Source: Syncephalis fuscata (taxonomy: Eukaryota > Zoopagomycota > Zoopagomycetes > Zoopagales > Piptocephalidaceae). Taken from it: 64,000 nucleotides of DNA. Positions 63,301 to 64,000 of this stretch are shown piece after piece (position 1 is the first letter of the stretch; each line of letters starts with the position of its first letter). The position numbers and the translations under genes were made by a program. The notes beneath the pieces were generated by a model. The model saw only the letters and a program-made list of their open reading frames with translations. It was not told the DNA's origin and did no database searches. The stretch lies in NCBI GenBank assembly GCA_025786725.1, contig JAHLTZ010000014.1, forward strand, positions 557,139-621,138, given 5' to 3'.

Positions 63301-64000
63301 CTCCAGTACGTAAATACACGACGCACGAAGCGGCGGCCATTGCGCTCAACAACCAATTCAGATGTCGACTCGACAGTAGCTGCTTCTTTAATGTCTTCTA
63401 CCGCAACTTCGACTTCTTGCTGCACTTCCTTGTTCTCTTCAAACTCCAGCGAGTAAACAAACGACGAACAAATAGACGGCCTTGACGGACTGCAACTCCA
63501 GCTGAAGCTGCTGTGGCAACTGCGGCTTCGGTCAATATGCTGCCAGACTCGGCCTCTACCTTAACCACTTCTTCACTGGCCTGTTGCACCTCATCAACGG
63601 CAACTTCGACTTCATCGGTCACCGTCTTGTTCTCTTCAACATTCCAGTGCGTGAATTTACGACGTACAAATCGACGGCCATTGCGCTCGACAACGGCTTC
63701 GGCCTCGGCCTCGGCGGTGATGTTGGCTGCTTCTTTGACTTCTTCAGCGTCAACTTCGACCTCGACTTGGACCTCTTCGTTCTTTTCAGCATCCAGCGCG
63801 TAAACAAGCGCGAACAAATAGACGGCCTTGACGGACTGCAACTCCTGCTGCTGCTGTGGCAACGACTGCTGTGCTGCTGTGGCTGCAACTGCTGTCGTCA
63901 ATATCGAGCCAGACTCAGCCTCGACCTTCACCACTCGTCGGTGACTTGCTGCACATCGTCCACAGCTACTTCAACTTCTTCAGTCACGGCCTTGTCTTCT
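48329..64000 (-). CDS. Giant repeat protein (3' part; 5' end beyond the window)
   Basis: Not recognised. Exon 2 is 52093-48329 and the upstream exon runs from beyond 64,000 to 52152. The 58-bp intron 52094-52151 (gtaagt...tatacag, phase 0) joins ...QQQESFE to TSNNSVEIV, so the long frames on either side are one gene of more than 5,000 codons here. The large N-terminal part is built from pairs of units around xGRRFVRRxFTRWxxEENKxV (a likely beta-hairpin), a charged EVExAxDEV segment and Ala/Val/Thr-rich spacers. About twelve diverged units follow (53.1-54.8 kb), then a basic/acidic linker (KKKKKNRRKNHGQ, LRRKKQHRHKKHRAKKNRK) and an Ala/Gly/Val helix (AAVVAGIAAVAGVAAGAAII). The C-terminal part repeats DxDGGxLxIRTVT...RRITKYFTKxLNGQxxxW. 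From 59.5 kb on, single-base losses interrupt the frame. Role unknown; a wall, surface or scaffold protein is conceivable. Confidence 0.8.
48947..49640 (-). repeat. 261-bp in-frame tandem repeat in the giant gene
   Basis: 48947-49207 and 49208-49468 are nearly identical 87-codon units (TDTDGGHLTIRTVT...RRITKYFTKNLNGQISQW, then LNADGVWEAVPAG). A third, more diverged unit follows. The length is a multiple of three, so expansion leaves the frame open. Confidence 0.85.
49887..51720 (-). repeat. 705-bp in-frame tandem repeat in the giant gene
   Basis: Copies begin at 49887, 50592 and 51297 (exact spacing 705 bp, 235 codons); the third is partial. Each full copy carries two hairpin units of different subtype (DADGGHLSIRTVIISD... 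and DAEGARLVTRTVTVRT...) plus a TTTAAAGVGA-type spacer. Copies differ at only a few bases. Confidence 0.9.
54980..64000 (-). repeat. 1,773-bp higher-order tandem repeat in the giant gene
   Basis: The same landmark recurs at 56974, 58747, 60518 and 62284, i.e. spacings 1773, 1771 and 1766; the shortfalls equal visible small deletions. One period is 591 codons and contains ten GRxFVRR units in five pairs, with one long Ala/Val/Thr-rich segment (AAVVGVAAATGAVAIVASSA). The 3'-most copy (54,980-55,450) is a hybrid: units 5-10 are collapsed into one fused pair, a footprint of unequal exchange. The array continues past the window. Confidence 0.92.

Noticed and set aside
1-64000. tRNA, rRNA or other structured RNA genes
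   Set aside because: I found no cloverleaf with proper A and B boxes and no rRNA core sequence by eye. A covariance-model scan would be needed to exclude small RNAs.

Overview
The window looks like nuclear DNA of an early-diverging fungus: AT-rich, gene-dense, with many short introns (mostly 50-100 bp) ending in TAG or CAG. The fungal call rests on an Sla1 orthologue with its PH-like, SHD1 and SHD2/SAM-like modules, an Abp1 orthologue, and a Pex4-type E2. The exact clade cannot be fixed from this sequence. For Sla1, Abp1, Rad52, Pex4, PCNA, WDR3/Utp12 and neuroguidin/Lcp5 the spliced length I derived by hand is a multiple of three.

Layout. 1-8.2 kb: NUDT19-like Nudix hydrolase (-), an unknown small gene (+), a repeat arm, ABP1 (+) and RAD52 (+). 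8.9-10.85 kb: the most remarkable locus, a secreted-peptide gene (-) with one 94-bp signal-peptide exon, then 21 consecutive exons of exactly 3 nt separated by homologous introns of about 80 bp, then a stop exon. A broken paralogue on the other strand lies at 23.4-24.5 kb. 11.6-22.1 kb: F-box protein, SLA1, phosphoacetylglucosamine mutase (with two 1-base gaps) and PEX4. 22-29 kb: sparse AT-rich DNA with the broken paralogue, a weak small gene and a frame-broken secreted-protein gene. 29.6-41.5 kb: EMC6, WDR3/UTP12 and LCP5/NGDN as a divergent ribosome-biogenesis pair, NDUFAF3-like, PCNA and a DiT1-type DASS dicarboxylate transporter. 41.5-48.3 kb: repeat-rich DNA with an inverted duplicate of the 2.3-3.7 kb repeat and a decayed Fanzor (TnpB-like) fragment. 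48.3-64 kb: one giant repeat-protein gene (-) running off the window. It carries nested in-frame higher-order repeats of 1,773, 705 and 261 bp.

Functional links. ABP1 and SLA1 both act in cortical actin patches and endocytosis. RAD52 and PCNA are replication/repair genes. WDR3 and LCP5 are both small-subunit processome factors and share a 142-bp divergent promoter. The micro-exon gene and the giant repeat gene have no family I recognise and are the best candidates for new biology. Single-base losses in several otherwise intact genes, and a growing number of them in the repeat gene toward 64 kb, suggest an imperfectly polished long-read assembly rather than true pseudogenes.
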